Source of the DNA: DATBLE01 sp963841405
Lineage (GTDB): Bacteria; Actinomycetota; Thermoleophilia; Gaiellales; Gaiellaceae
Reading direction: 5' to 3'
NCBI GenBank assembly: GCA_963841405.1
Contig: CAWJCM010000006.1
Location: forward strand, 1-64,000
DNA length: 64,000 bases
This document shows positions 33,223 through 42,125 of this stretch, in pieces. The number at the start of each line of letters is the position of its first letter. Within the stretch, counting starts at the first letter, position 1. The notes under the pieces were generated by a model that was given only the letters and a program-made list of their open reading frames with translations, did not search any database and was not told where the DNA came from. The position numbers and the translations under genes are program-made.

Positions 33223-34778
33223 CCGACGACGATCCCGTGACCGCCGCGGCGCGGATCGCCCGCCGCGGCGAGCCTGCCCCCCGCGCCGACCTCGACCGCG
33301 GCCACCCCGCCGAAGTAGAGGTTGCGCCGGCGCCAGCGGACGACGTCGTAGCCCCGTGCCTCCAGCGCGTCGAGGGCGGCAGGGTCGCTTCCCCCCTCGC
33401 AGTGGAGGTGCGGCTCCTCGACGTGGACGCGCGGCGCGTCGATCGCCTCCTCCACGCCGAGCCCGTGGTCGACCACGTTCACCACCGTCTGCAGGATCGC
33501 CCCTCGCAGCCGGACCGAGCCCGCGCTGCCGACAACCAGGCGGGGCCGGCCCCGGCGCAGCACGATCGACGGCGCCATCATGCTCGTCAGCCGCGTTCCC
33601 GGCCGCGCGGCGCCGCCCGACGGGTTCAGGTCGTACTCGCCGAGCATGTTGTTCAGGTGGATCCCCGTTCCGGGGACGATCACGCCCGAGCCGGAGCCCG
33701 TGGAGGCGGTCAGCGAGGCGGCGTTCCCGCGCGCGTCGACGACCGAGATATGGGTCGTCCCGCGGTCGGCGGTCTCGGAGGCGCCTGCGAGGCCTGCCCG
33801 GATCCGCCCGAGCGCCTCGCGGACGTTCTCGGCCGACCCGAGCCGGCGCGCGAGACCTCCCCGGTACAGGTCGCGCGCAAAGCTGCCCGTGCGAGCACGA
33901 CCCTGCTCGCGCATCACGTCCGCGAGGCGCGCGATTGCGTCGGCGCTTCCGGTCGGTGCGCCGGGCCCGAGCGCGTCGTGGAGCTGGAGCCCGTAGCCGA
34001 CGAGGACGCCGCCCGAGGATGGAGGCGGGTTGGAGACGAACTCGTCGCCGCGGAACCGCACCCGGACCGGCCGCCGGCGGACGACGCGGTAGGCGGCCAG
34101 ATCGGCCCCCGTGACCGCTCCCCCCTGCTCGCGCAGGTGCGCGACGACCCTCCGCGCGATCGGTCCCGTGTAGATCGCCGCGGCGCCCTTACGCGCGAGC
34201 TCCTCGAGTGTGCCCCCGAGGTCGCCGAGCACGAGCCGGTCGCCGGCGACAAGACGCGAGCGCCGGCCGTAGATCCGCCTGCCCTCACGCGTGTGGCGCA
34301 GGATCAGATCGAGGATCGCGTGCAGGTACGCCTGCGGCCGCGTCAGCTCGACGCCGCCGCGCGCGAGCTCCAGCGCCGGCTCGACCAGGCGGGGCCACGG
34401 CAGCGAGCCGTACGAACGGTGTGCGGCCTCGAGCCCGGCTGCGGCGCCCGGCACCGCACACGACGCTGCGCCGATCCGAAAGATCTGGCTGGTGTCCCCG
34501 TCGAAGTCGATGTCGACCGCCTCCATGTCGGCCGCCCGCGGCGGGGACGCGCCGAGACCGGGAACGGCGACGAAGAAGTCCAGCAGACGGTCGGTCCGGT
34601 CACGTGCCAGGTGGACGAGCATGAACCCTCCGGCGCCGGGGCCGGTGAGCGGGCTCTCGGCGACCCACGAGGCGAACGCGGCGGCGACGCAGGCATCGAC
34701 CGCGTTGCCGCCGTCGGCAAGGATGCGGGCCCCGGCCTCGGCCGTCAGCAGGTGCCCGGCGGCGATCGCTCCCTTCAC
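33219..34778 (-). CDS. ggt: Gamma-glutamyltransferase family protein
   Basis: 519 residues. The autoprocessing/catalytic Thr is in RGTTHISVVDARGNAASLT. The small-subunit landmarks STGSGSGVIVPGTGIHLNN and NPSGGAARPGTRLTSMMAP (with Ser-Met-Met before Ala-Pro) are present. No signal peptide is visible at the N-terminus (KGAIAAGHLLTAEAGARIL), so it may be cytoplasmic, unlike classic exported GGT. It cleaves or transfers gamma-glutamyl groups; family members also include cephalosporin acylases. Translation is coupled to the GNAT gene. Confidence 0.88.
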   Translation of the reverse strand: MKGAIAAGHLLTAEAGARILADGGNAVDACVAAAFASWVAESPLTGPGAGGFMLVHLARDRTDRLLDFFVAVPGLGASPPRAADMEAVDIDFDGDTSQIFRIGAASCAVPGAAAGLEAAHRSYGSLPWPRLVEPALELARGGVELTRPQAYLHAILDLILRHTREGRRIYGRRSRLVAGDRLVLGDLGGTLEELARKGAAAIYTGPIARRVVAHLREQGGAVTGADLAAYRVVRRRPVRVRFRGDEFVSNPPPSSGGVLVGYGLQLHDALGPGAPTGSADAIARLADVMREQGRARTGSFARDLYRGGLARRLGSAENVREALGRIRAGLAGASETADRGTTHISVVDARGNAASLTASTGSGSGVIVPGTGIHLNNMLGEYDLNPSGGAARPGTRLTSMMAPSIVLRRGRPRLVVGSAGSVRLRGAILQTVVNVVDHGLGVEEAIDAPRVHVEEPHLHCEGGSDPAALDALEARGYDVVRWRRRNLYFGGVAAVEVGAGGRLAAAGDPRRGGHGIVVG

Positions 34779-34813
34779 GCCGCCAGCCTAGAACGAGGCC
34801 TTCGGAGCTGCGT

Positions 34814-35230
34814 TCAGATCAGCTCGACGAGCCGGAAGCGTTCGCAGACCACCGACGTGTCGTCGTCGACCGCCACCACGCCGACCTCCTCGCGGTAGGG
34901 AGCCGAGCTCCAGAACCACTCGTGTGCCGCCCGCCAGTCGGCGACCGTGCGGAAGCCTTCGCCCTCGTCGATTGCGAACTGGACGTCGACGTCGCCGGCG
35001 CGAACCACCCGCACCTCGGTCGTCTCGATCACCGCGACCGGCCGCTCGTCCGAGTCGATGACAACACTCCGGGCGCCTACCTCGGGCAGCGGGTCGGGGC
35101 CGTCCGGCACGTACTCCTGTCGGAGCGACGAGGTTGCCGTTTTCTCGCCGCGCAGCACTGCGGCGACCAGCTTGTCCCGGAGCGCGCCCGGAAACCCGAA
35201 CTGGCAGATCGCCGTGCCGTCCAGCATCAC
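34814..35230 (-). CDS. ASCH-domain protein
   Basis: 138 residues of the ASCH fold. LRDKLVAAVLRGEKTATSSL is the conserved N-terminal helix with the G-x-K-x-x-T/S motif; E-G-x-F-R-T-V-A-D-W-R-A-A-H near residue 100 matches the family's C-terminal half (HEWFW). ASCH proteins bind RNA or act as small hydrolases. It starts at Met-Met; either Met could be first. Stands alone. Confidence 0.82.
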   Translation of the reverse strand: MMLDGTAICQFGFPGALRDKLVAAVLRGEKTATSSLRQEYVPDGPDPLPEVGARSVVIDSDERPVAVIETTEVRVVRAGDVDVQFAIDEGEGFRTVADWRAAHEWFWSSAPYREEVGVVAVDDDTSVVCERFRLVELI

Positions 35231-35333
35231 GCTCGCACCCTACTACGAGAGTCCAAGAGCTCTACCGATGCACTGGCCGCCGTGCCCGACATATGCGGGC
35301 ACGGCTCGCAGGCTCGGCGATCCACGGTCGTCA

Positions 35334-35378
35334 GATGAAATCGTCATGCCACCGGCGAAGCCGGTGGCGGATTTCATC
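35334..35378 (-). terminator. Large terminator-like hairpin at the end of ftsZ
   Basis: GATGAAATC pairs with GATTTCATC as the outer stem, and CCACCGGC pairs with GCCGGTGG as the inner stem around GAA. The FtsZ stop (35374-35376) lies inside the outer stem. A second hairpin, GTGCCCG/CGGGCAC, lies at 35282-35302. Both fall between the same-strand ftsZ and ASCH genes and probably end the parA-ftsZ message. Confidence 0.7.
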
Positions 35379-36723
35379 CGGTCAAGAAGCTGGGCGGTTC
35401 GAGGGCCTCGCCCTCGGCCGCGGCCGTGGTGTCGCGCGGATGGACGGCGAACGGCCGCTGCGCCCGCCGCTGGCCGCCGAGCCCGGTGGCGACCACGGTC
35501 ACCCAGACCTGGCCGTTCAGGCGTTCGTCGATGGTCGCGCCGAAGATCAGGTTCGTGTCGTCGACGGCGCCCTGGCGGACGACCTCGGCCGCCTCGTTCA
35601 CCTCGAACAGCGACAAATCCTCTCCGCCGGCGATCGAAAGCAGGATCCCGCGCGCGCCGCCGAGCTCCGTGTCTATCAACGGCGAGCGCAGCGCCCGCTC
35701 GGCGGCCTCGCGAGCGCGGTTCTCACCGGTCGAGAAGCCGATCCCCATCAGGGCGTTCCCGCCGTCCTGCATGACGGTGCGCACGTCGGCGAAGTCGAGG
35801 TTGATCAGGCCCGGCTGCGTGATCAGATCGGTGATCCCCTGAACGCCCTGGCGGAGAACGTCGTCCGCGATCCGGAAGGCATCGAGCATCGCCGTGTTCT
35901 TCTCGAGCACCTCGAGCAGGCGGTCGTTGGGGATGACGATCACGGTGTCGCAGGCGCTGCGGAGCGCCTCGACGCCCGCCTCGGCCGCCGACTTGCGGCG
36001 CGTCCCTTCGAACCGGAACGGCGTGGTGACGATGCCGACGGCGAGGGCACCGAGCTCGCGGGCGATCCTGGCGACGACCGGCGCCGCGCCCGAGCCGGTC
36101 CCCCCGCCCTCGCCCGCGGCGACGAACACCATGTCGGAGCCGCGGAGGGACCGTTTGATCTGGTCATACGCCTCCTCGGCCGCAGCGCGACCGATGTCCG
36201 GGTCGGCGCCCGAGCCGAGGCCTTGGGTCAGCTCGCGTCCGATGTGGATCTTCAGCGGCGCGTCGTTCATCTGCAGCTGCTGGATGTCGGTGTTAACCGC
36301 GACGAACTCGACGCCCGTGATTCCGGCGTCGATCATCCGGTCGATCGCGTTCAGGCCCGCACCGCCGACGCCGACGACGCGGATCACGGCGAGGTAGGCG
36401 GAGTCGGCGCGCGGCGCCTGCCAGAGCCGCGGCGGCTGCTCGGGCAGCGGGTCGACCAGGCGGGCCGCGGGGCGCGCCTCCTCCCGCGGAGCCGGCTCGG
36501 TCTCCGACTCCGGAGCGCGTACCGGAGCCCCTGCTGCCTCCGCAGCGGCTTCCACGACTCGGTCCGACCTGTGCTCCGGCTCGGGCTCCCGAGTCGAGAG
36601 CTCGGGAGACGGAGCTACTTCGGCCGGCTCGGTCTGTGCCTCGGCCTGGCGCTGGGCGGCCTCCGTCGCGCGGAAGAGCTCCGCGAGCGGGCCCTCACGC
36701 ATGCTTGCGCGCTTGCGCGCCAT
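35374..36723 (-). CDS. ftsZ: FtsZ-family tubulin-like GTPase with a long N-terminal extension
   Basis: 449 residues. The FtsZ core starts near residue 112 (VIRVVGVGGAGLNAIDRM), with the GTPase signature GEGGGTGSGAAPVVA at ~204-218 and NTDIQQL, T-T-P-F-R-F-E-G and NDRLLE in order. The C-terminus ends PPSFLTG, like the conserved FtsZ tail that binds FtsA/SepF. Residues 1-110 are an acidic Pro/Glu/Ala-rich extension absent from usual FtsZ. It forms the division ring. The location next to ParA, not in a dcw cluster, and the extension suggest either the only FtsZ of this lineage in an unusual place or a second paralogue. Overlaps parA by 29 bases. Confidence 0.88.
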   Translation of the reverse strand: MARKRASMREGPLAELFRATEAAQRQAEAQTEPAEVAPSPELSTREPEPEHRSDRVVEAAAEAAGAPVRAPESETEPAPREEARPAARLVDPLPEQPPRLWQAPRADSAYLAVIRVVGVGGAGLNAIDRMIDAGITGVEFVAVNTDIQQLQMNDAPLKIHIGRELTQGLGSGADPDIGRAAAEEAYDQIKRSLRGSDMVFVAAGEGGGTGSGAAPVVARIARELGALAVGIVTTPFRFEGTRRKSAAEAGVEALRSACDTVIVIPNDRLLEVLEKNTAMLDAFRIADDVLRQGVQGITDLITQPGLINLDFADVRTVMQDGGNALMGIGFSTGENRAREAAERALRSPLIDTELGGARGILLSIAGGEDLSLFEVNEAAEVVRQGAVDDTNLIFGATIDERLNGQVWVTVVATGLGGQRRAQRPFAVHPRDTTAAAEGEALEPPSFLTG

Positions 36724-37465
36724 TGAGCACCTCCTTCGCCAGGTCGCGGTAGGCCTGCGCAGCGGAGCCGGTGGGGTCGTACTTGAGCACCGACGTCCCC
36801 TTCACGGGCGCCTCGGCGTAGCGGATCGTCTTGCGAATTCGAGTCTTGAACACGAGGTCGCCGAAGTTCTCCTCGAGGATCTCGAGCGCCTCACGCGAGT
36901 GCAGCGTCCGGCTGTCGTACATCGTGGCCAGGATCCCCTCGATCCCGACGGCCGGGTTCAGGTTCTCGCGGATCATGCTCAGCGTGTTCTCCAGCTGCAC
37001 GAGGCCGCGCAGAGACAGATACTCGCACTGGACCGGGACGATCACCCCGTTCGAGGCGACGAGCGCGTTGATCGTCAGCAGACCGAGCGACGGCGGCGTG
37101 TCGATGATGACGAAGTCGTACCGGTCGATCACCGGCGCGAGCGCCTTCTCCAGGGAACGCTCACGGCCGATCATCGCGGAGAGCGCCAGCTCGGCGCCGG
37201 CCAGGTCGATCGAGGCGACCGCGAGGTCGATCTCGCCGTGGTGGATGATCTGGTCGATCGGGAGCCGGTGGACGAGCACGTCGTACATCGAGCGCTCGAT
37301 CGTGTCCGGGTTCAGGCCCTGGCTCATGGTCAGGTTGCCCTGCGGGTCGAGGTCGACCGCGAGCACGTTGCTTCCCTCCTCGGCGAACGCGACGGCGAGG
37401 TTCAGCGTCGAGGTCGTCTTCGCCACTCCGCCCTTCTGGTTGGCGAGTGCGATGACCCTTCCCAC
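36695..37465 (-). CDS. parA: ParA/Soj-type chromosome-partitioning ATPase
   Basis: 256 residues from the GTG at 37465, chosen because AAAGGAG lies 7 bases upstream and the product starts at the expected place (GRVIALANQKGGVAKTTS). An ATG at 37528 would add 21 residues. The deviant Walker A is KGGVAKTT; Walker A' region DLDPQGN and Walker B FVIIDTPPSLG are intact. Acts as a membrane- or nucleoid-bound positioning ATPase. No parB follows; ftsZ does, overlapping by 29 bases. This suggests a role in positioning the division ring or another cargo rather than a standard parAB locus. Confidence 0.88.
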   Translation of the reverse strand: MGRVIALANQKGGVAKTTSTLNLAVAFAEEGSNVLAVDLDPQGNLTMSQGLNPDTIERSMYDVLVHRLPIDQIIHHGEIDLAVASIDLAGAELALSAMIGRERSLEKALAPVIDRYDFVIIDTPPSLGLLTINALVASNGVIVPVQCEYLSLRGLVQLENTLSMIRENLNPAVGIEGILATMYDSRTLHSREALEILEENFGDLVFKTRIRKTIRYAEAPVKGTSVLKYDPTGSAAQAYRDLAKEVLNGAQARKHA

Positions 37466-37549
37466 GGTTGCTCCTTTAGAGGTGGACGCCCGAACCTGCG
37501 GGCGCGCGATGTCCTGTAGGGCCGACATGGTGCCGGGCCGTCTTTCGGC

Positions 37550-37789
37550 TCAGGCTAGCAGAGTCCTGCCGGAGATCCGCTCTGCGGTTTCCGGTGGCCG
37601 GAGCAGCTCCCGGCAGCGGTCCACCGCGTCGGTCGCCCCGCCCGGGACGGGGTGCTCCACCCGCGCCCAGGCCTCCGCCTCGGACAGCAGTGACCGCAGC
37701 TCGGCGAGCAAATCGGCCGGCGCGGCGTGCGCACGGTCGAGCGCCTCGATCCGCTCCAGCCGCGCCAGCAGGCGCCTCGCCTCGTCCAT
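37550..37789 (-). CDS. Small helical hypothetical protein
   Basis: 79 residues, almost entirely helical (DEARRLLARLERIEALDRA, then LLAELRSLLSEAEAWARVE). The ATG has no strong ribosome site, but the codon pattern and location immediately downstream of the 392-residue gene on the same strand support it. No known domain. It may be a partner of the upstream hypothetical protein, or part of the parA-ftsZ transcription unit that follows 84 bases later. Confidence 0.6.
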   Translation of the reverse strand: MDEARRLLARLERIEALDRAHAAPADLLAELRSLLSEAEAWARVEHPVPGGATDAVDRCRELLRPPETAERISGRTLLA

Positions 37790-37846
37790 GCCGCGACCGT
37801 AGCCGGGCAGGACGCGCCGGTTCGTGGCAGGTGCGTGCCGACTTCG

Positions 37847-39025
37847 TCACGCGGCACTCGCCCGGGCGGCGAAGAAGCCCGCCGGACGCGCGCGCAGCCC
37901 GAGCAGCGCCTCGTCGAGCGACTCGAGCAGCCGGGGCCGGTCGTCGGCAAGCATGGTCTCGACGAAGATCCGGCGCATGGTGTCCGCAGTTTCGGCGTCG
38001 GCGCCTGCCCCTCGTGCCAGACCGAGCAGGCCGTCCACCCGAGCCCGTGCCGTGGGGTCGGTGACCTCGCCGATCAGCACCGCCGCGCGCATCGCAGCCG
38101 CCCAGAGCCCGTCGGCGCCGCCGAGGAGGGCGGCGAGCGCTTCGCGGAGACGCTCCGAACGGAGCGGCTCGGCCTCGAACAGCGACAGCTCCCAGCGTTC
38201 GAGCGCCTCGCCGAGGTCGCCGTCCTGCTCGGATGCTGGAAGCCTGGCGAGCACGTCGGCGGCGAGCTTCCCGCGCCATAGATCGAGCCGCGACGGCTCC
38301 CCACCCGGCCGGGTGGCAGCGATCCCGAGCAGTGGCCTCGGCTCGAGCGGGTGGCGGTCGACCCGCTCGACGACGAGCGGCCCGGCGGCAACGGCTGCGC
38401 CCGTGGCCAGACGGAGCGCCGTGACCGCGTCGGCGAGCTCTCCGGGAGCGTCGGGCAGCGTCAGCTCGCCCGCAGGGAGATCGCGCTCGAACGCGAGAGA
38501 GCCGTTCTCGTCGGGCTCCGCGCCATCGACGCGCTCGACGCGGATGCCGCGCGCCAGCTCGATCGTACCGCCGACCGAGAGGCCCAGGAGCGGCACTGCG
38601 GCGGCGTATCGCCTGCCTGCTCCGAAAAGCGACCGTTCGAGCTCGCCGTAGACCCGGTTGAACCCCCCGTCCTCCCAGTCGAAGCCCCCGCAGGCCTCGG
38701 CGGTCGAGACGAGCAGCGGCAGCAGGATCGCACGAAACAGTGTCCGGCCCGCGGCCGGCCCGTCGGCGGCGCCGCGCGCGAAGACGGCGGCCGCGGGCTG
38801 GCGCCGCAGCTCGTCGAGCGCGATCCGGGCATCCGGGAGCTGCGAAAGGACGTGCACTCGCTCCTCGAGATAGTCGCGCAGGAGCGGCCGGTACTCGTAG
38901 AGGCCGCCGCGCTCGTCGACCACGAACGGGATCTCGCCTTGCTCCGCGTCGGGGGCGATCCGCGCGAAGGCCGCGAGACAGAACGCCCGAAGGGCCCCGT
39001 AGAGATGGGGAGCGGCGGCCGTCAT
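37847..39025 (-). CDS. Conserved-looking hypothetical protein, function unknown
   Basis: 392 residues, rich in Ala, Leu, Arg and Glu, mostly helical, with no transmembrane segment or signal peptide. A middle beta-rich section (PLLGLSVGGTIELARGIRVE, then PLVVERVDRHPLEPRPLLGI) is flanked by helical parts. I recognise no catalytic motif. It is first in a possible run with the 79-residue protein, parA and ftsZ, so a cell-division or chromosome-related role is conceivable but only by position. Confidence 0.7.
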   Translation of the reverse strand: MTAAAPHLYGALRAFCLAAFARIAPDAEQGEIPFVVDERGGLYEYRPLLRDYLEERVHVLSQLPDARIALDELRRQPAAAVFARGAADGPAAGRTLFRAILLPLLVSTAEACGGFDWEDGGFNRVYGELERSLFGAGRRYAAAVPLLGLSVGGTIELARGIRVERVDGAEPDENGSLAFERDLPAGELTLPDAPGELADAVTALRLATGAAVAAGPLVVERVDRHPLEPRPLLGIAATRPGGEPSRLDLWRGKLAADVLARLPASEQDGDLGEALERWELSLFEAEPLRSERLREALAALLGGADGLWAAAMRAAVLIGEVTDPTARARVDGLLGLARGAGADAETADTMRRIFVETMLADDRPRLLESLDEALLGLRARPAGFFAARASAA

Positions 39026-39131
39026 CCCGATCGTGTTCTCCCGCCGGTCTCGATCACCTTCGCCGGGACCGGCTCCGGGCGGTCACGACGGGTACCTGCC
39101 GAGGCGTCTGATCCGGTTACGGCACCCGGGA

Positions 39132-39866
39132 TCAGCGCTGGCAGGCCGGGCACCAGTAGGCGATCCGATTGGCGTCGCCCTGGCCGCGAGAGCAGATTCG
39201 CCCGCGGCAGCGAGGGCACGGCCGGCCGGCGCGGCGGTACACGCGGTTGGCGTGGCGACGGCCCTCGAGCGAGCCGCGCATCTGGGTCGTGGCGGCCCGG
39301 AGCACGGCGTGAAGCTCCGCGTCGCTCGTCTCCGAGAGCGGCCGCCACGGCGAGAGCTCGACGGACCACAGCGCCTCGGCCTTCCATTTGTTTCCGATTC
39401 CGGCGACGAGCCGCTGGTCGAGCAGCGCATCGCCGACGGCGCGACCCTGGTCGTCCCTGCGGAGGTTCTCCAGCATGCGGCCGACGTCCGGCTCGGCGGC
39501 GAGCACGTCCGGACCCAATCGTCGGACTGCGCGCGAGTGCAGCTCGAGCACGGGGCCGTTCCACTGGACACCTTCGTAGCGCGAGCCCCGGAGGACGAGC
39601 CAGGGACGGCCGCGGCGCGTGGCGCCCCGCGGGACGAGCGACCAGCGGCCGGTGATCCGCAGGTGGCTGCGCAGGACGAGTCCGCCCTCGAAGGTGAGCA
39701 GCAGGTTCTTGCCGACCGCCTCGGCGGAGAGCAGGCGCCGGCCGTCGAGCCGCTCGGCGATCCTCCCGACCTGCGCACGGGGGTTCGGGGTCTCGACCTC
39801 GACCGGCTCGCCGACGAGCGGCTGCAGACGGCGGGCGGCCCGGTGAAGTGCATCTCCTTCGGGCAT
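39132..39866 (-). CDS. nei: Fpg/Nei-family DNA glycosylase (Nei2-like)
   Basis: 244 residues. Begins M-P-E-G-D-A, the start that provides catalytic Pro2/Glu3, in the form typical of mycobacterial-type Nei2. H2TH region has LLDQRLVAGIGNKWKAEALW. The C-terminal zinc finger is CPRC...WCPACQ. It excises oxidised bases, mainly pyrimidines for Nei, and nicks the abasic site. Divergent from the small membrane protein at 39886. Confidence 0.9.
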   Translation of the reverse strand: MPEGDALHRAARRLQPLVGEPVEVETPNPRAQVGRIAERLDGRRLLSAEAVGKNLLLTFEGGLVLRSHLRITGRWSLVPRGATRRGRPWLVLRGSRYEGVQWNGPVLELHSRAVRRLGPDVLAAEPDVGRMLENLRRDDQGRAVGDALLDQRLVAGIGNKWKAEALWSVELSPWRPLSETSDAELHAVLRAATTQMRGSLEGRRHANRVYRRAGRPCPRCRGRICSRGQGDANRIAYWCPACQR

Positions 39867-39885
39867 CGGGTAGGACGATAGGAGG

Positions 39886-40305
39886 ATGAACGCGCGTGCG
39901 GCAGCAGCGGGGGCGACGGCAGCCCTCCTCTGGACGGCGTCCGAGCCGCTCGACCGACGGATCTTCCGCTGCGACTACTCGGACACGGCGCTGCTCGGCA
40001 AGGCGGTCTCTCGCCGCCACTGGCGGCCCGTCGGCCTCGCGATGCACGCGGCGAACGGCGCCGCGTTCGGCCTCGCCTTCGACCTCGTCCGCCGGCGCAC
40101 GGGCGCAAGGCCGGTTTCGCTCGCGGTCGGCATGGCGATGGCCGAGAACGCGGCGCTCTGGCCGTTCTGCGCACTCGTCGACCGCTACCACCCCGCCCGA
40201 GGCGAGCCCGGTGTGCCGCCGCTGCTCACGAATCGGCGCGCCTTCGCACAGGCGACCTGGCGGCATGCCCTGTTCGGCCTCGCGCTCGGCGTGCTCGCCC
40301 GTTAG
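39886..40305 (+). CDS. Small membrane protein, function unknown
   Basis: 139 residues with three hydrophobic stretches: residues ~4-18, ~48-65 (AMHAANGAAFGLAFDLV) and ~120-138 (ALFGLALGVLA), plus a His/Tyr/Arg-containing middle (DRYHPARGEPGVPP). It resembles small multi-spanning actinobacterial proteins of unknown role. It overlaps the convergent LLM-oxidoreductase gene by 4 bases. Confidence 0.72.
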   Translation: MNARAAAAGATAALLWTASEPLDRRIFRCDYSDTALLGKAVSRRHWRPVGLAMHAANGAAFGLAFDLVRRRTGARPVSLAVGMAMAENAALWPFCALVDRYHPARGEPGVPPLLTNRRAFAQATWRHALFGLALGVLAR

Positions 40306-41108
40306 TTGGCTGGCCCCCGGCGCACGAGCGCGAGCATCTCGCCGGTGCTTCCGCGCCGGTCGTGGACGTTCTCCAGCCACCAGGTCGCCCCCGCCGCGGC
40401 GTAGGCGCCCGGATCGACCTGGTCCGCGTGCCCCATGACGGCAACGTCGAACCCGTCCAGCTCGCCACGGGCGTCACGCAGGGTGGAGACCGAGCGCTCG
40501 ACGTCGGCGGGCGTCTTCGTCATACCCTCCCGGTTCGTCGAGTCCGCCGCCCAGCCGTCGAAGCGGGCTGCGCGGCGGAGCGCCCGCGCGCTGTTACCGC
40601 CGATCCAGATCGGCACCTGCTCCTGTGCCGGGCGAGGCGCGAGCGTCACTCCGTCGACCGTGTAGTGGCGCCCGTGGTGCTGGACCCGGTCGCCCGACCA
40701 GAGCCGGCGGAGCACCTCCAGCCCCTCGTCCAGCTGTTCTGCCCGCGTGCGCGCGTCCGCGACCTCGCCGAAGGCGGTGAACTCCGACTCGATCCCGCCG
40801 ATCCCGGCGCCGAAGACGACGCGGCCGCCGCTGAGCACGTCGAGGGTCGCGACCTGATGCGCCAGCACGTGCGGGCGCCGCCGGGGAACCGGCGTGACGT
40901 TCGTGCCGACCACGAGCGAGGACGTTCGGGCCGCGACCGCGGCGAGCGTGACCCAGGGGTCAGCCGCAGGCGGGCCCCAGACGAAGGCGAGGTGGTCCCA
41001 GAGGAAGAGCGCCTCCCAGCCGGCCGCCTCCGCCTCGCGGCCGAGCTCGACCACGGTGCGAGGGTCGGCGTAGGAACCGACGTTGGCGACGCAGAGACCG
41101 AGCCGCAC
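40302..41108 (-). CDS. LLM-class flavin/F420-dependent oxidoreductase
   Basis: 268 residues of luciferase-like (LLM) TIM barrel. Typical segments are GREAEAAGWEALFLWDHL, VTPVPRRRPHVLAHQVATLD, GRVVFGAGIGG, F-x-x-F-G-E and PIWIGGNSARALRRAARFDGW. In actinobacteria many of these use F420 rather than FMN; the cofactor cannot be decided here. Substrate unknown. Divergent to the CMD-family gene across 38 bases, which may be functionally linked. Confidence 0.88.
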   Translation of the reverse strand: MRLGLCVANVGSYADPRTVVELGREAEAAGWEALFLWDHLAFVWGPPAADPWVTLAAVAARTSSLVVGTNVTPVPRRRPHVLAHQVATLDVLSGGRVVFGAGIGGIESEFTAFGEVADARTRAEQLDEGLEVLRRLWSGDRVQHHGRHYTVDGVTLAPRPAQEQVPIWIGGNSARALRRAARFDGWAADSTNREGMTKTPADVERSVSTLRDARGELDGFDVAVMGHADQVDPGAYAAAGATWWLENVHDRRGSTGEMLALVRRGPAN

Positions 41109-41146
41109 CGCCGCACTCTAGGGGCGACCTGCAGCAGAATGCGCCC

Positions 41147-41647
41147 ATGACGACCAACTACGAGCGAGCGTTCGAGGCCCGGCCCGAGGTCTACGCCGCC
41201 TGGGCCGAGCTGCTCGGCGCGATCAAGGCGAACATGGATCTCCGCCGCTACGAGCTGGCCACGCTCGCCGCCGCTCAGCGCCTCCGGTCCAGCTACTGCT
41301 CACTCGCGCACGGCAAGGTCTTGATCGAGCAGTTCGGAGAGCCCGTGCTCCAGATCGCCACCGACCGCAGTGCCGCCGGGCTGGACGAGGTCGACCTGGC
41401 CGTCATGGACCTCGCCGAGCGGGTCGTCGACGACGCGACCGCGATCGACGAGGCCGATCTGCAGCGGCTCCGCGACCTCGAGCTCTCGGACGAGGAGATC
41501 CTGGACGTGATCCTCACCGCCGCGGCGCGGAGCTTCTGGACGAAGACGCTCGATGCGCTCGGCGTGCAGCCGGACGCGAGCTACGGCGAGCTCGAGCCGG
41601 AACTGCGCGAGGTTCTGGTCGTCGGCCGCTCGATCGCCGAGCCCTGA
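41147..41647 (+). CDS. Carboxymuconolactone decarboxylase/AhpD-like protein
   Basis: 166 residues. The CMD domain shows a helix with RYELATLAAAQRLRSSYCSLAHGK. The motif keeps one Cys and the His (C-x3-H) but lacks the first Cys of the AhpD C-x2-C redox pair, so a peroxidase role with disulfide cycling is doubtful. The following region is acidic and helical. Last intact gene before the accessory region. Confidence 0.8.
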   Translation: MTTNYERAFEARPEVYAAWAELLGAIKANMDLRRYELATLAAAQRLRSSYCSLAHGKVLIEQFGEPVLQIATDRSAAGLDEVDLAVMDLAERVVDDATAIDEADLQRLRDLELSDEEILDVILTAAARSFWTKTLDALGVQPDASYGELEPELREVLVVGRSIAEP

Positions 41648-41751
41648 CCCGCGGCAGACCGGAAGCGCGTTCGCCCGATGCCGAGTGGTGCTTCCCCGGC
41701 GGATCTTCGACAACTGGAACCCGTTTCTCGTCGTAGCCGATCCGGCGCTGT

Positions 41752-42125
41752 TCATGACAGCCTGGGTGCGTCTCCACAAAACCGCGTTCCGACCCGCACG
41801 GCGTCGGCTCCGAGGCCGATCACCTGGGCGAATCATTCGGCAGTCGTGACGCCGCCCGCCGCGACCACGGGAACCGAAACCGTGCCGAGCACGTAGACGA
41901 GCACGTCTGCGAGCGGCCGCGTCCCCCGCGCGTCTCCATCCGCCCTCGATTCCCTGGGCGACCACGTAGTCGCAGCCGCAGCCCTGAGCACTCTGCGCCT
42001 CAGCTGCGGACCCGACCTGCCATCCGGCGAGTGCCCCCCGATGGACCGCCTCGACGAGGTCGGGTCGTGGATCGCCGTAGAAGAACGGATCGATCGACTC
42101 GAGGAACGGCACGAGGAAATTCGTG
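41752..42125 (-). pseudogene. Nitronate monooxygenase remnant
   Basis: Two blocks of nitronate monooxygenase-like sequence lie in different frames. The first (42125 to ~41950) reads FLVPFLESIDPFFYGDPRP, then GALAGWQVGSAAEAQ and CDYVVAQGIEGG. After a frameshift near 41940 the second reads LADVLVYVLGTVSVPVVAAG and, beyond an in-frame TGA, GLGADAVRVGTRF. The N-terminal FMN-binding third and the C-terminus are missing. Clearly decayed. Confidence 0.8.

Noticed and set aside
32694..34898. Long plus-strand frame of 734 codons
   Set aside because: Antisense shadow of the GNAT and gamma-glutamyltransferase genes; low-complexity Arg/Pro/Ala content.
41147..41647. AhpD-type peroxidase with a C-x2-C redox pair
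   Set aside because: Only one Cys is present in the motif (SYCSLAH), so the disulfide chemistry of AhpD is not supported.
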